A DNA stretch of 64,000 nucleotides from Aphelocoma coerulescens (GCF_041296385.1 NW_027184063.1:1178001-1242000); one strand, 5' to 3'; shown: positions 11,323 through 22,155, counted from the stretch's first letter. Notes: a model not told the origin generated them from the sequence alone. Numbers and translations are program-made.

Positions 11323-11409
11323 GGGAAGCCCTGCAAGTGCCCCGAGTGCAGGAAGAGCTTCGTGCACTGCTCCAACTTCATCTCGCAGCAGAGGATCCAT
11401 GTCGGGTGA
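11323..11409 (+). pseudogene. Degenerate extra zinc finger beyond the stop codon
   Basis: Directly after the TAA, the same frame reads [13 protein letters not shown] and then ISQQRIHVG before a second stop. This is a finger and linker lying beyond the stop, with its first histidine replaced by Gln. The arrangement recurs after every ZNF copy, so the stop is ancestral to the array. Confidence 0.8.
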
Positions 11410-11818
11410 TGCACAGTGACCCCCGTTGGGCAGAGACCTGGTGACCCCTGTTCCAGATGATCCCCATTGTGGGGGGAGGATGTTTGAGAGATTTATTTCC
11501 CTTCTCATTCTCATGCTCTGATTTCATTGCTAAGAAATGCAATCCCTGTCCCCAGACTGGGTCTGGTTTTCCATGCTGGTGGTCGGGGCGGGAGCTCTCC
11601 TGGTCCTTTTCTCAGCTCCTGGGCCTTTCCTCAGCCAACCAAAGAAGTCACTAAACAATTTTGAGCCACTCTGAGCTTTTCTCGCTGATGACTGCCCAGG
11701 TGCCAAGCAGATCTGCCGCACCCAGACCTCCCCACCTGGGCGCCCCTCACCTCCAGTGCCCCCCGGGAGCAGAATTAAGGGAGAGAGGGGAGGTTTCATC
11801 ACCTGCCCAGAGCTGGGG
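11410..11818. other. ZNF 3' UTR/flank to MHC fragment, no gene
   Basis: This is shared 3' sequence of the ZNF unit followed by the MHC class II 5' flank. Equivalents are 37626-38036, 44926-45330 (inverted) and 63702-63990. No ORF of interest. Confidence 0.6.
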
Positions 11819-12382
11819 ATGGGGCAGCTGAGGCCATACTGGTGGCACTGGTGGTGCTGGGAGCCCCCTGGCCACAGGCATGGAGCTCTGAGGTGAGCCA
11901 AGGAGTGGGACCCCCTAAAGCAAGAATGGGAAGGGAGCTGAGGACTGGGGGATGATGGGAGAGGCATGGGAAAGCTTAGAAATTGGGGAATGGAAGGGTG
12001 GGATCCCAGAACTGGGCAGGAGGGGGCCGGGGATTGGGAGGATTGTGTGAAAAGGGTTGGGAAAGGGTTAAAAGGGGGGACTGGGACCCCCAAACTGATG
12101 GGGGCAGGGGCTGGCAGCTGGGGATTGAAGGGAAAGGAGTGGAGAAAACGGAAAAGGGTGGAAATGAGGGTGGGACTGTGGGAAGGAATATCCCATGGTG
12201 GCCGTGGAGCAAGGGGTTGTGGAGTGGGGATCTGGGGTGGCCCCCTGAGCTCTTGGCTTGCTGTGGGGTGCTGAGGGCTGCTGGGGGGGCACCCCCTGAC
12301 CTGTGTTCTGCATACACAGGACTCTTCCAGCACGTGGTAAAGTCAGAGTGTCGCTTCATTAATGGTACCGACCAGGTGAAGT
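11819..12382 (+). pseudogene. MHC class II beta chain fragment, exons 1-2 (A1)
   Basis: MHC IIB forms the antigen-presenting beta chain. Signal-peptide exon 11819-11892 ends at GTGAGC, but its ATG is out of frame with the leader codons (ATGGGGCAGCTGAGG against ATGGCAGCTGGGG in copy B). A G-rich intron of about 430 bp follows. Exon 2 opens at 12320 after CATACACAG and covers only the first part of the beta-1 domain (FQHVVKSECRFINGTDQV, with the N-glycosylation site). It stops abruptly at about 12382, where retroviral sequence begins. Exons 3 onward are absent. Non-functional. Confidence 0.82.
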
Positions 12383-12925
12383 TACCCCTCCAAAGTCTGA
12401 GGGAAACATGGCTGCAAAGGTGGAAGCGCAGGCTCCCGACCCTGGGGGTGGAGCAGAGGAGAAACGAGCAGTCCTAGCTCCCGGCCGCAAATGGCACCGC
12501 ACCACTCCCCTCTGCCGGACAGCGGATCATCGTCCGACGGTGAAGCAGCCTCTACGGCTTTGTCACCCACAGAGCCAGAGCCAGCCAGGGCTGCCGGGGG
12601 TCAGCCTCAAGAGGAGGAGAACCACCGAGAGATGATGCATGAAGTAATCAAGAAGCTTGCTGAATTGCCTACACGTCAGGATGCGCTGGAGTCTAAGGCT
12701 TGTGAAACCACACTATCAGCACCATGGCATCCTGTGCACCCACTGGTCAAGAGAGCCACCAGAACTCCTACGTTCCCATCGGGAGAACCGAGCACAGTGC
12801 CTACGGCCCCTCCCTTCCTGCGAGAGGAGGTGCAGCCATCGCCTCCGTCAGCCCTGACGGCGAGGACTGATCCATTGTGACGGAGATGGAGTGGAGTTGT
12901 CCGTAATGCAAACATTCGGAGAGGT
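12383..12925 (+). mobile_element. Retroviral 5' flank of env segment
   Basis: This sequence joins the truncated MHC exon to the env ORF. It carries a Pro/Ser/Glu-rich ORF (12491-12880, 129 codons) without a recognised domain, possibly a leader or fused upstream viral reading frame. No LTR is evident at the left edge. Confidence 0.5.
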
Positions 12926-14275
12926 TTGCTTCTCGTAAGCATCCTAACCGGGTCCCGCGCAATGTTGACAGCAATCCAGAAGAGACAAAACATGTGGGTC
13001 ACCCTAGCTGATTTAATGGGGCAAGGCTCCATGTGTCTGAGCCTGGCCACGCCAGGGGACCCATTTTGCACCTGTTTAATCGGGGTCCCACATTTTAACC
13101 CGCAAGACTTCCGAGGGATGCTAAACAGCAGCTCCCTGATAGGGAACGGCACAAACAATGGCAAGTGTTCAGGGCTGACCGGACTCAAGCCTGCGCAGCA
13201 GCCTGCCTGCTGGCAAGGTGCATTCTTGATAAGCATCAATGTCACCATGGGAACACCAGAAGAGTTAGATCTACTGGGTTCCACAAACCAAACTGGGGAT
13301 GGTTACATGACATTCGAGCCTCCCGCTACCCGTCAATTAAATGTTAATAGGCGCCTTTGGGCCACTGTCGACCCTCTTGCAGACAGGTTTCTGAGAAACC
13401 ACGAGTCCGAAGCAATTTACAACCGAATCAACCTCGCGGGTCAAGCCCTGAAACGCCTCCCCAGTGGTACGTTCTTAATATGCGGTGACCGCGCGCGGAA
13501 TGGGGTTCCAGCCAGCCCACATGGAGGACCGTGCTACTTAGGGAAACTCACTCTGTTCCATCCAGGCCTGCATCGACTCTTAAATATCACCCACCGCACT
13601 AAAAGCAAGGTGCGGCGTTCAATCCATGAGCTCAAACATAAAAGGAATGAAGAGCCTGTCTTTTGGAGTCGTAGTATAATTTGGCAAGCATCTATGTTTG
13701 TACCTGGTGCTTCAGCAGCCAAGGCTGACGCTATTTTGCATAAACTTGCTTGCTGGGTGAAGGATGAGCTAAACATAACTTCGCAGATGCTTAATGAGCT
13801 AAGCACAGATGTTACTAGTGTTAGACATGCAGTATTACAAAATCAAGCAGCCATTGATTTTCTACTACTAGCTCACGGCCGCAGCGACGAAAAGTTCCAG
13901 AGAATGTGCTGTATGAATCTTTCTGACCACTCTGTCTCAATTCACAAGCACCTCTCTGACCTCCAGAGGGGCCTGCACAAGCTTTGGGAGAATGACAACC
14001 CTATTGGAAATGGGCTTAAGGGTCTGAGTATCACCGGATGGCTGCGTACCTTAGAAGTAAAAGGCTGCCAATTGCTATTTGTAGTTAGATTAGGCTTAAT
14101 AGTACTTGGGTGTATTTTTTCTTGCCTTAAAGTGGGGCTGAGAAAAATAATCGACCAGGCCTGGATTGCCCAAAAAGTAAACAAAGGATATGTAGAGGAA
14201 TTCCTTGTGGAATGGGGGCATATGATACCCCAGGAGAGCTTGGGCACCCCAGGGTTGTTGCAGAAGCAACCCTGA
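12926..14275 (+). CDS. env: Alpharetrovirus-like endogenous env, long open frame
   Basis: The frame of 449 codons is uninterrupted. The N-terminal part looks like a truncated surface subunit with NGT/NIT-type glycosylation sites. A basic region near residues 225-240 (KVRR, KHKR) fits the host-protease cleavage position. The transmembrane subunit follows, with the conserved core LQNQAAIDFLLLAHG, then RMCCMNLSDHS, and a hydrophobic anchor near residues 375-400. The cysteine pair after RM is present, but the partner expected seven residues earlier is not (Asp). No clear signal peptide is visible at this start and the surface part is short, so it is probably a 5'-truncated envelope. Membrane fusion ability is not expected. 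Similarity to avian leukosis-type TM is judged by eye. Confidence 0.75.
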   Translation: MLLVSILTGSRAMLTAIQKRQNMWVTLADLMGQGSMCLSLATPGDPFCTCLIGVPHFNPQDFRGMLNSSSLIGNGTNNGKCSGLTGLKPAQQPACWQGAFLISINVTMGTPEELDLLGSTNQTGDGYMTFEPPATRQLNVNRRLWATVDPLADRFLRNHESEAIYNRINLAGQALKRLPSGTFLICGDRARNGVPASPHGGPCYLGKLTLFHPGLHRLLNITHRTKSKVRRSIHELKHKRNEEPVFWSRSIIWQASMFVPGASAAKADAILHKLACWVKDELNITSQMLNELSTDVTSVRHAVLQNQAAIDFLLLAHGRSDEKFQRMCCMNLSDHSVSIHKHLSDLQRGLHKLWENDNPIGNGLKGLSITGWLRTLEVKGCQLLFVVRLGLIVLGCIFSCLKVGLRKIIDQAWIAQKVNKGYVEEFLVEWGHMIPQESLGTPGLLQKQP

Positions 14276-14525
14276 CGGGGCCTCAGGCTGAAGATAGGCT
14301 TGCAAGGCGCCTGCTAGCCGGCAGCCTTGAACAGCCTTGGCAAAGGGTATACACTGGTCAGCTCCCCTGCTGCTTAGAGGCTTTCTCATGGGAAAGGGGC
14401 GTGACCTTTGCAAAGTATAACTTGGTGTAAGTAAACAATAAAACTGGAGCATGATGCTCAAATCATATTGGCGTTCGTGTCTCCAGCTGGTTCCCCTGAA
14501 CCCGGGACCTCCCCCCCGCTAAAAA
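14276..14525 (+). mobile_element. 3' LTR-like end of env segment
   Basis: Short AT/GC-mixed sequence with AATAAA near 14436-14445 (AACAATAAAACTGG) follows env and looks like U3-R-U5 of a short avian LTR. It ends in a C-rich stretch where MHC intron sequence resumes. Exact edges and target duplication are not found. Confidence 0.5.
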
Positions 14526-15071
14526 GAATGATGGGAGAGGTGTGGGAGAGCTTAGAAATTGGGGATTGGGAAGGGTGGGATCCCAAAACTGAGCAGGCGG
14601 GGGCCAGGGATGGGAGGGTTGTGTGAAAACAGTGGGGAAAGGGTTAAAAGGGGAGACTGGGACCCCCATACTGATGGGGGCAGGGGTTGGTAGCTGGGAA
14701 TTGATGGGAACAGAGGGGAGAAAAAAGAAAAAGGGTGGAAATGAGGGTGGGACTGCGGGAAGGAAGATCCCATGGCAGCCGTGGAGCAAGGAGTTGTGGA
14801 GTGGGCATCCAGGGTGGCCCCCTGAGCTCTTGGCTTGCTGTGAAGTGCTGGGGGCTGCTGGGGGGGCACCCCCTGACCTGTGTCCTGCATACACAGAGCT
14901 CTTCCAGCACTTGGTAAAATTTGAGTATTGCTTCATTAATGGTACCAAACAGGTGAGGTTCATGGTGAGGTTCAGCTACAACCTGGAGCAGCTCCTGCAC
15001 TTGGACAGCAATGTGGGGCACTGCGTGGGGGACACGCTGTATGGGGAGAAACAGGCCCGCTACTGGAACAC
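14526..15071 (+). pseudogene. MHC class II beta fragment, intron 1-exon 2 (A2)
   Basis: This is a second MHC IIB piece in copy A. It starts inside the G-rich intron 1 (same sequence as 11950 onward). Exon 2 begins at 14897 after ATACACAG and covers about 58 codons of the beta-1 domain, including FINGT and YGEKQARYWN. The exon is cut after TGGAACAC at 15071 by the LTR of the ERV-L-like provirus. The same cut occurs in copies B and D. Confidence 0.85.
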
Positions 15072-15651
15072 TGTCCTGGGGTGATGTTATGAGGCTGCTT
15101 TATTCCTTAACCCTCTGCTCAATGCCCAAGGACGCTGTGTCTTTAGGATGGACCTGGGGTGGGGCCAGAGCCACAGTACCCGGCTGAGGGTCGGTTCAAC
15201 GGCTAGAGCCCAACGGCTCAGGGGCGCCTGGGTCTTGGCAGGGCCTTGGAGGGAGTGCGCCGTGAGCGTTGTGCGGCTCCTTGGGTTTTTTGGCGTTCCA
15301 GCTGGCTGGAAAAAGGCTCTGTTGGGTTTTCTTGTTCTTTTTCCCTTCCCTCCCCCTTGCCTCACTGCCTGCCTTCCCTCTGGTCCAGGGAGCCTGCGAG
15401 TTGACCCCGGTGGGCTGGTCCAAGCCCGTGTGTCTTTTCCTTCTCTGGGAATTTGTTGTATTTCATGGTTTTTCCCCTGTTCTACCCTGCTTTGTTTGGT
15501 GTTAATAAAGAGTTTCGGGTTTTTTCCCACTTTCAGTTCTTGTGACCCACTTGTCTTACTGGTGGAGGAAATGGGGAGGTCCTTTTCCCTTTGGAGGAGA
15601 CACTCATTCCAGAGTGTTTCCTCCTGAAGTCTTGTCTCCAAAACCGAGACA
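15072..15651 (+). repeat. 5' LTR of ERV-L-like provirus (A)
   Basis: The 580-bp LTR runs TGTCCTGG to CCGAGACA. A poly(A) signal AATAAA lies in GTTAATAAAGAG (about 15500), followed by a T-rich/GT-rich stretch. Confidence 0.85.
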
Positions 15652-15657
15652 TAAATT

Positions 15658-15677
15658 TGGCACCCAACTTAAGGGGC
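15658..15677 (+). promoter_or_regulatory. Primer-binding site, tRNA-Lys-like
   Basis: TGGCACCCAACTTAAGGGGC lies six bases after the LTR end. It resembles the complement of a tRNA-Lys 3' end with a few changes. Assignment of the tRNA is tentative. Confidence 0.5.
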
Positions 15678-15886
15678 ACGTGGAATTGGGGAAATAAAAT
15701 CAAAACCATTTTGGTTTGAATCACTTTTGTATTGAGGCACAGCAGTAAGACCATGCTGCTTGATTTAATAATTTTTCTGTGGAAGCTAGCCATAAGTACA
15801 TGTCCACAGCTATGGGCAGTCGGGTCCCTGGCTTACACTTTTAGAAGTCAGAAATAAGAATCAGCACTGCCATTTTTATATGCCTG

Positions 15887-17439
15887 GTGGCAGTGATTCA
15901 TCGAAGTTTGGCTGAAGTAATGGAAGCCATGGAGAAGGTGTATGTCATGTTGTTTTCCCATTCTGGCCTTGGTAGCTTCCTTTTGGAATGTATTAGAAAT
16001 TACACCCAGCTTGTTAGGGGAAAAGCAGGGGATGATAATTCCCAGCCCTTCATCTCCTTCTTCCCCTTCAGATCTGGCACGTCACATTTTGAAAGTGTCC
16101 CGTTTCCTCTGGATGTCAAAGATGCCACCTTCTTGTTATGTTATCTAGCAGGGTTTCTCTATGTGGTCTCCAGCTTGTCTAAAATAAGGGCTGAGATTTC
16201 CAGAGGGGTTGCCCAGACACCTGCCCCAGTTGCAGAAAATCCTAAGTGCTGTGGGGTATGGGAGGACATAGGCCTGACCCTGAAGCACTTTTCTGACCCA
16301 GGAGCCTGGAACCTCCCCCCTGAACAATTTCAGAATCCAGCTGAGGTGGGGAAGTATCTGAAGGAAAACTGCAATAACAACACTGATGAAAAGGAAAAGC
16401 TCATTGCCATGTGCTGGGTCCTGGCTAATGCTAACCGCACGCTGCTGGATTCTGTAGGGCAGAAGATACAGCCAGAGGGGCAGGAGAATAAGGCAGCAGA
16501 CACCCCAATCACTCCAGCTGCAGCTAAAGCAGATGGGGAGCCTAAACCAACAACAATTGCCCCTGTCCAGAGAAAGAAACACAAAGCCAAATCCATTTGC
16601 CCACTGGATGATGATGATGGGCAGCCAGGACCTTCACAGCCAGCAGAGCAAGTGGAACCTGAAATCATTACCGAGTCCCTGTCCATAGAGAGCCTTCGTA
16701 CCCTGAGGAAGGATTGCACCCAACGGCCTGATGAAACTATATTAAGTTGGATGGTCCAAATCTGGGACACTGCAGGCAATGGTACAATTCTGGATGGCAC
16801 TGAAGCGAGGCATTTGGGGTCCCTGTCACGTGATCTAAGTATCGACCTAGGGATGACAAGGGGCCCTGAAGCTCTCAGTCTCTTGACACGGCTCTTAAGA
16901 AGGAAAGATGCCTGTGCCGGGAAGATCTCCAGAGTCAGCTAAACCCCTGCCAGACCAAGGAACAGGGGATCCAACGCCTGAGGGAACTGGCAGTGATAGA
17001 GATCATATTCTCAGATGACCAAGCAATTAGGAGCCCTGACATGGTAAAATGTACACCGGTGATGCAGCTGAAACTTGCACGACACACACCACCAGAATAC
17101 ACCCCTGCTTTAGCAATGATGACGTGGAATGACGGGGACGAGACAGTGAGTTCTGTGGTGAGGAGGCTCCGGGTGTATGCAGACACTGTGCAAGGCCCAA
17201 CACAAGCAAGAATTGCAGCTGTGGAAAAGAGTCTGTCAGAGACCATAGAGAAGATGGAAGATAGGATGGACAAGACTCATCAGAAACTCAGGAAGGAGCT
17301 GAAAGAGGGCCTTTTCCAAATCGCATCAGTGCAGAGCAGGGGCCCTGTTACCAGAAGCAGACGTCCCACGGCTAGAAGAGAGGGAACACCCCAAGAACTG
17401 AACTATGGTTCTTCCTGTGTGACAGTGGGGAAGACATGA
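15887..17439 (+). pseudogene. gag: ERV-L-like gag, frameshifted (A)
   Basis: The first open stretch (15887-16942) gives a 351-residue Gag N-terminal and central region, with a Pro/Lys-rich linker (about residues 200-245) and an acidic DDDDG run. Near 16900-16940 the frame shifts, and Gag-like sequence continues in another frame to 17439, ending in a coiled-coil-like, charged segment (EKSLSETIEKMEDRMDKTHQ). No zinc-knuckle CCHC box is seen. The start at 15887 is the first ATG; a later ATG (about 15920, MEAMEKVYVM) may be the real one, since copy B opens there. Copy B at 42511 is nearly identical but truncated. Confidence 0.75.
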
Positions 17440-17639
17440 GGAGGTGGGATGGAAAACCAACTTCTGTCCTGGCAGCACGGGTGTGTGAATTGAAGGATGG
17501 TAATGCTGAGAGAGGAAGTTACCCCAGAAGGGAAGTAGCAAGAGTTTTGAATGATAACCAGCACTAGAGGGGCCCTGCCTCTAGCCAGGTAGAGGTCAGG
17601 GAAAATTGCATCTTTTGGACAGCGTGGGTCCGATGGCCT

Positions 17640-17967
17640 GGCACATCAGAACCACAGAAATAGGAAGCCTTGGTTGGCATGGACGTGCAGTGCACCTTGA
17701 TTCCATTGCGACACATCAGGGCAGAGCCGGTTTCTACTTCTGGAGTGACAGGGGGATCGCAGCAGTTGACCCTGCTTGAAGCTGACATGAGCCTAACTGG
17801 ACAAGAGTGCAAGAAACATCTCATTGTGACTGGCCCAGGGGCCTTGTGTATTCTGGGCATAGACTTTCTCCGGAGTGGGTATTTCAAAGACCTGAGGGGA
17901 CTCAGGTGGGCCTTTGGAATCTGCTGTGGAGGCAGAGGGCATTAGGCAATTGAACACCTTGCCTGGG
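17640..17967 (+). pseudogene. pro: ERV-L-like protease fragment
   Basis: The ORF at 17670-17945 includes the C-terminal retropepsin-type segment ALCILGIDFLRSGYFKD. The active-site DTG is not visible because the frame is open only after its expected place. The sequence is cut at about 17968 by an LTR-type insertion. Confidence 0.55.
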
Positions 17968-19130
17968 TGTAGCGGGTTGGGTTTGTAACCAGGCAGAAAC
18001 ACCAATTTAGTGCTTTGGTCCAAGATACTTGTGAGATAAGAATTAGGAGAAACGCAAAGCAGGCACCAAACTTGAGAGAATATAAAGAAGTTTATTAACT
18101 GACCTAAAAGAGGGGAAAAAAAATTATACCATTCCGATCGAACTCTCCTCCTCTGCCCACCTTCCTCTTTCTCCCACTGACAATGTAAAAAATGTCAACC
18201 CTTAAGATGTTCAGTCTGTTTACCACTTCCATAATAACCTTCTTCAGTCCATTTAGAAAGAGAAGTCTCTTCTTGCTTGTGCTATGAACACATTATCACA
18301 ACGTGACAGCTGCCCACTTCCAAATATTGTTCAGTCCATTTAGGAAGAGGCCTCTCTGCTCGCATGTGTGTCCCTTCCCCTGACCTGCAGCTTTTCCCTC
18401 AACTGCTTTCGAGGGTTCAATCTTGAAGTTTTTGGGGTACTCCTTTAAGGTTGAGCTGTTCAGAAACAGAAGTTCTCTTCACCCATCTCTGGGAGCATTT
18501 CATCTCTAAGAACAGAGGCCCTTCTCCTTCCCTGGGAGCAAAGGGTCTTCCTCATCTTCATCTCTAGGACTATCTCTGGGAGCATCTCTAGGAACTGAGG
18601 TCTTCTCCTTTTCCATTTGGAGCAAAAGTCCTCATCGCTTCCATCTCTCCCTGTCCAAACTTCTCTTGAAATTACAGCTGCTTCAGCATCTGCCTATCTC
18701 AGCGCAGCTGCTTTTGCTCAGGAGTTGAACACTCCACCCCCCATATCTTCATGAAATTACAACAGGACACTCAGATATATCATAGCTTCACAACAGACTT
18801 CCAGCTTTAAGCATCTCCTCTCTCTCTTCCGCCAGGTTTTCAGCTCTTCACAGCACTAAAAGGGTTAATCTCACCTCGGCCTTGCAGCTGGAATGTGGCT
18901 TCTCGCTATTGGTCACCTGACCTCTGCCAGACAGTGGTGCCGCTTTTGCTGAAATCTTGGCCGCAGTGGAGGGGTGGGGGAGGGGGGAGCCGAGCCGCGC
19001 TGGCTGCCCACAGCCCTGCTGGGGGGGGGTGTCATCCTGGAGCCGTGGCCTGGCCCAGCCTGGCCCAAGAAGGCCTGGGCGTGGCCCACTGGCTCCCCAC
19101 TCAGGCCCCGCAGCCACTTGTCCCAGCATC
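17968..19130 (-). mobile_element. LTR-type insertion between pro and pol
   Basis: Sequence foreign to the provirus begins with TGTAGCGGGTTGGG. On the minus strand it has AATAAA (within GTTAATAAACTTC, about 18090) and an adjacent TATATTC. The left half is CT-rich and the right half (18950-19110) is very G/C-rich. Right edge and target duplication were not resolved, so the extent is approximate. Confidence 0.5.
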
Positions 19131-19445
19131 AGAAACGAGAGAGAGCTTGAGGAGGAGTTTGTCTATTCTTAAGTGTGGATCACAGAGGCGGTCACAATTT
19201 TAAGTGGCTTAAAGAATTGTCCATATTCAAACTGGCCATCTGATAGGTCCTGTGCAGTCATAGAGGAAGCTGTAAGAAGAACATCACTTCCGAGACCCAG
19301 CTTGCTAACCTATGACAACTGGGCTAACCAAGAATCCTTCTGCAGTTGGGCTCCTGAAAGTAGAAGAGCAGTGAGTGCCAATGGCCACCTCAACAGTGCA
19401 TCACCGGCAGTACCGAACAAATAGAGATGCCATAATTCCCAGCCA

Positions 19446-21170
19446 CACGACGATCCTGAACTGGAGAGCCGAGGGGTGGTCAGCACGACCCACTCACCCT
19501 TCAACAGACCCATTTGGTCTGTGCGCAAGTCTGACGGGGAATGGAGATTGACTGTGGACTATCGTGCCTTGAATGAAGTGACTCCACCATTGAACACTGC
19601 TGTACCGGACATGTTGGAGCTACAGTATGAGCTGGAGTCCAAAGCAGCGAAGGGGTACACCACTATTGACATTGCCAATGCATTTTTCTCCATTCCTCTG
19701 GCAGTAGAGTGCAGGCCTCAGTTTGCCTTCACTTGGAGGGGTGTGCAGTACACCTGGAACCGACTGCCCCAGGGGTGGAAGCACAGTCCCACCATCTGCC
19801 GTGGACTGATCCAGACTGCACTGGAAAAGATTGAGGCTCCAGAACATCTGCAGCACATCGACAACATCATTGTGTGTGGGAACATGACAACGGAGGTATT
19901 TGGGAAAGGAGAGAAAATCATCCAGATTCTCCTGGAAGTCGGCTTTGCCATCAAGACAAGCAAAGTCAAGGGACCTGCTTAAGAGATCCAGTTCCTGGGG
20001 CTGAAGTGGCAAGATGGACGGCATCAGATTCCCACTGAGGTCATCAAGAAGATCACAGTGATGTCTCCACCAACCAACAAGAAGGAAACACAAGCTTTCC
20101 TAGGTGTCATAGGCTTTTGGAAGATGCACATTCCTGAGAACAGCCAGATCGTGAGCCCTCTCTAGCTGGTCACCTGTAAGAAGAATGATTTCTACTGGGG
20201 CCCTGAACAGTAGCAAGCCTTTGCCCAGATCAAGCAGGAAATCACTTATGCAGTAGCCTTGGGCCCAGTAAGGACAAGACCAGAGGTGAAGAACGTGCTC
20301 TACTCTGCAGCCGGGAACAATGGTCTGTCCTGGAGCCTGTGGCAGAAGGTGCCTGGTGAGACTTGGGGTCAACCACTGGGATTCTGGAGCCAAAGCTACA
20401 GAGGCTCAGAATCCCACTGCACTCCAACAGAGAGGGAAATCCTGGCAGCCTGTGAAGGAATCCAAGCCGCTGAGGAGGTCATTGGCACCGAAGCACAACT
20501 CCTCCTGGCACCCCGACTACCGGTGCTGGGGCGGATGTTCCAAGCAAAGGTTCCCTCTACCCACCACACCACCGATGCTAGATGGAACATGTGGATTGCT
20601 CTCATCACACAACGCGCCTTGGAAACCCAAATTGCCCTGGGACCTTAGAAATAATCACAAATTGGCCCAAATGTGAAAGCTTTGGTCTCAGTGACGAAGA
20701 AGAACAGGAACAAGTGACATGCGCTAAGGACGCTCCACCGTACAACCAACTGCCAGCGCAAGAAACACGCTACGCTCTTTCCACTGATGCTTCTTGTCGC
20801 ATTGTAGGGATGAAATGAAAGTGGAAAGCAGCCATATGGAGTCCCACACAACAGCTTGCAGAAGCCACTGAGGGAGAAGGTGGATCGAGCCAACTTGCCG
20901 AACTCAAAGCCATCCAGTTGGCTCTGGACATTGCTGAAAGAGAGAAGTGGCCAGAGCTCTACCTCTACACTGATTCATGGATGGTAGCCAATGCTCTGTG
21001 GGGGTGGCTGGAAAGGTGGAAAAAGGCACACTGGCAGCTCAAGGGAAAATCAATCTGCGCTGCTGATGAGTGGAAAGACATTGCCACTTGGGTAGAGAAG
21101 CTACCTGTGAGAATCCGCCATGTAGATGCCCATGTCCCCAAGAGTGGGGCTGATGAGGAACACTGAAACA
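19446..21170 (+). pseudogene. pol: ERV-L-like pol: reverse transcriptase and RNase H
   Basis: The RT palm and fingers are readable from about 19476 (VDYRALNEVTPPLNTAVPD, then FTWRGVQYTWNRLPQGWKHS). The catalytic YXDD box reads HIDN, so one catalytic aspartate is lost. Stops occur at about 19981, 20164, 20210, 20647 and 20816. The RNase H part is recognisable by STDAS (about 20780), AELKAIQLALDIAE and YTDSWMVANAL. Enzyme activity is not possible. The overall pattern fits ERV-L-class pol; this is judged from motif style rather than a search. Confidence 0.8.
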
Positions 21171-22155
21171 ATGAACAGGTAGATCAGGCTGTGAAAATAG
21201 AGGTGTCCAAGATAGATTTGGGTTGTCAGCACAAGGGAGAGTTGTTCCTAGCTTGATGGGCCCATGATGCCTCAGGCCATTAAGGCAGAGATGCCACCTG
21301 TAAGTGGGCATAAGGCTGAGGGGTGGATCTAACCATGGACAGTATCTCCCAGGTTATCCATGGCTGTGAGACATGTGCTGCAATCAAGCAGGCCAAGCGG
21401 GTGAAGCCTCTGTGGTATGGTGGGCGATGGTCTAAATACAAGTATGGAGAGGCCTGGCAGGTTGATTACATCACACTGCCTCAAACCTGCCAAGGCAAGT
21501 GCTATGTGCTCACAATGGTGGAAGCCACCACTGGATGTTGGGGTCCCTCCCCCCTGCCATGGAGCCCTGGGAGAGGGGCCCTGGGGGGAAAAACACGGGG
21601 TTTCCCTGCCCCTGGTCAGCCTCATTCCCCATTGGTTGTTTTGTGCTTCCCTGTGTGGCCAAGAACCCTCGGGTCCCATGACTGGAGGACTTCCTCAGCT
21701 GAGCCCCAGCCATGCGGCTGGATAAATAAACATCTCTGAAACATCTACCACAAATCTGTCCATATATATTTTTTTCCACGGGACTCCTGGTTTGATATAT
21801 GCGTGTTACAGTAATCCCCGCTGTAACAACTGGATGGTTGGAGACCTACCCTGCGCCTCACGCTACTGCCCGGAACACCATCCTGGGCCTGGAAAAGCAA
21901 GTCCTTTGGAGGCATGGTACCCCTGAGAGAATTAAGTCTGACAATGGGACTCATTTCAAGAACAGCCTTATCAACACCTGGGCTAGAGAACAGGGCATTG
22001 AGTGGGTGTACCACATCCCTTACCATGCACCAGCAGCTGGGGAAATGGAAAGGTGCAATGGCCTGCTAAAAACCACCTTGAAGGTACTGGATGGGGGAAC
22101 TTTCAAAAACTGGGAGGTGTATTTAGCTAAGGCCTCATGGTTGGTGAACACCTGA
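21171..22155 (+). pseudogene. pol: ERV-L-like integrase, split by a solo LTR
   Basis: The integrase zinc-binding part shows CETCAAIKQAK (about 21370). The catalytic triad is visible as WQVDYITL (first Asp, about 21455), IKSDNGTHF (second Asp, about 21935) and GEMERCNG (Glu, about 22040). The 293-bp LTR at 21536-21828 sits between the first and second catalytic residues. The C-terminus ends at a TGA after WLVNT. No env follows; 22156-22547 is non-coding up to the polypurine tract GGAATAAGGGGTGGAA. Confidence 0.8.
21536..21828 (+). mobile_element. Solo LTR of the Y-box-element family
   Basis: A TGTTGGGG...CTGTAACA LTR of 293 bp is flanked by perfect 6-bp duplications ACTGGA (21530-21535 and 21829-21834). 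It contains GATAAATAAACATCTCTG (poly(A) signal). It is clearly of the same family as the LTRs at 40164-40439 and 42101-42389. Confidence 0.92.

Noticed and set aside
10699..11514. 271-codon minus-strand ORF opposite the zinc fingers (also at 36831-37724 and 62990-63607)
   Set aside because: This is a shadow of the repeated finger codons: it shows a 28-residue periodicity ([15 protein letters not shown]) that mirrors the fingers.
11530..12333. Pro/Ser-rich minus-strand ORF in the MHC intron
   Set aside because: Complement of the G-rich intron; low-complexity composition, frame not kept in other copies.
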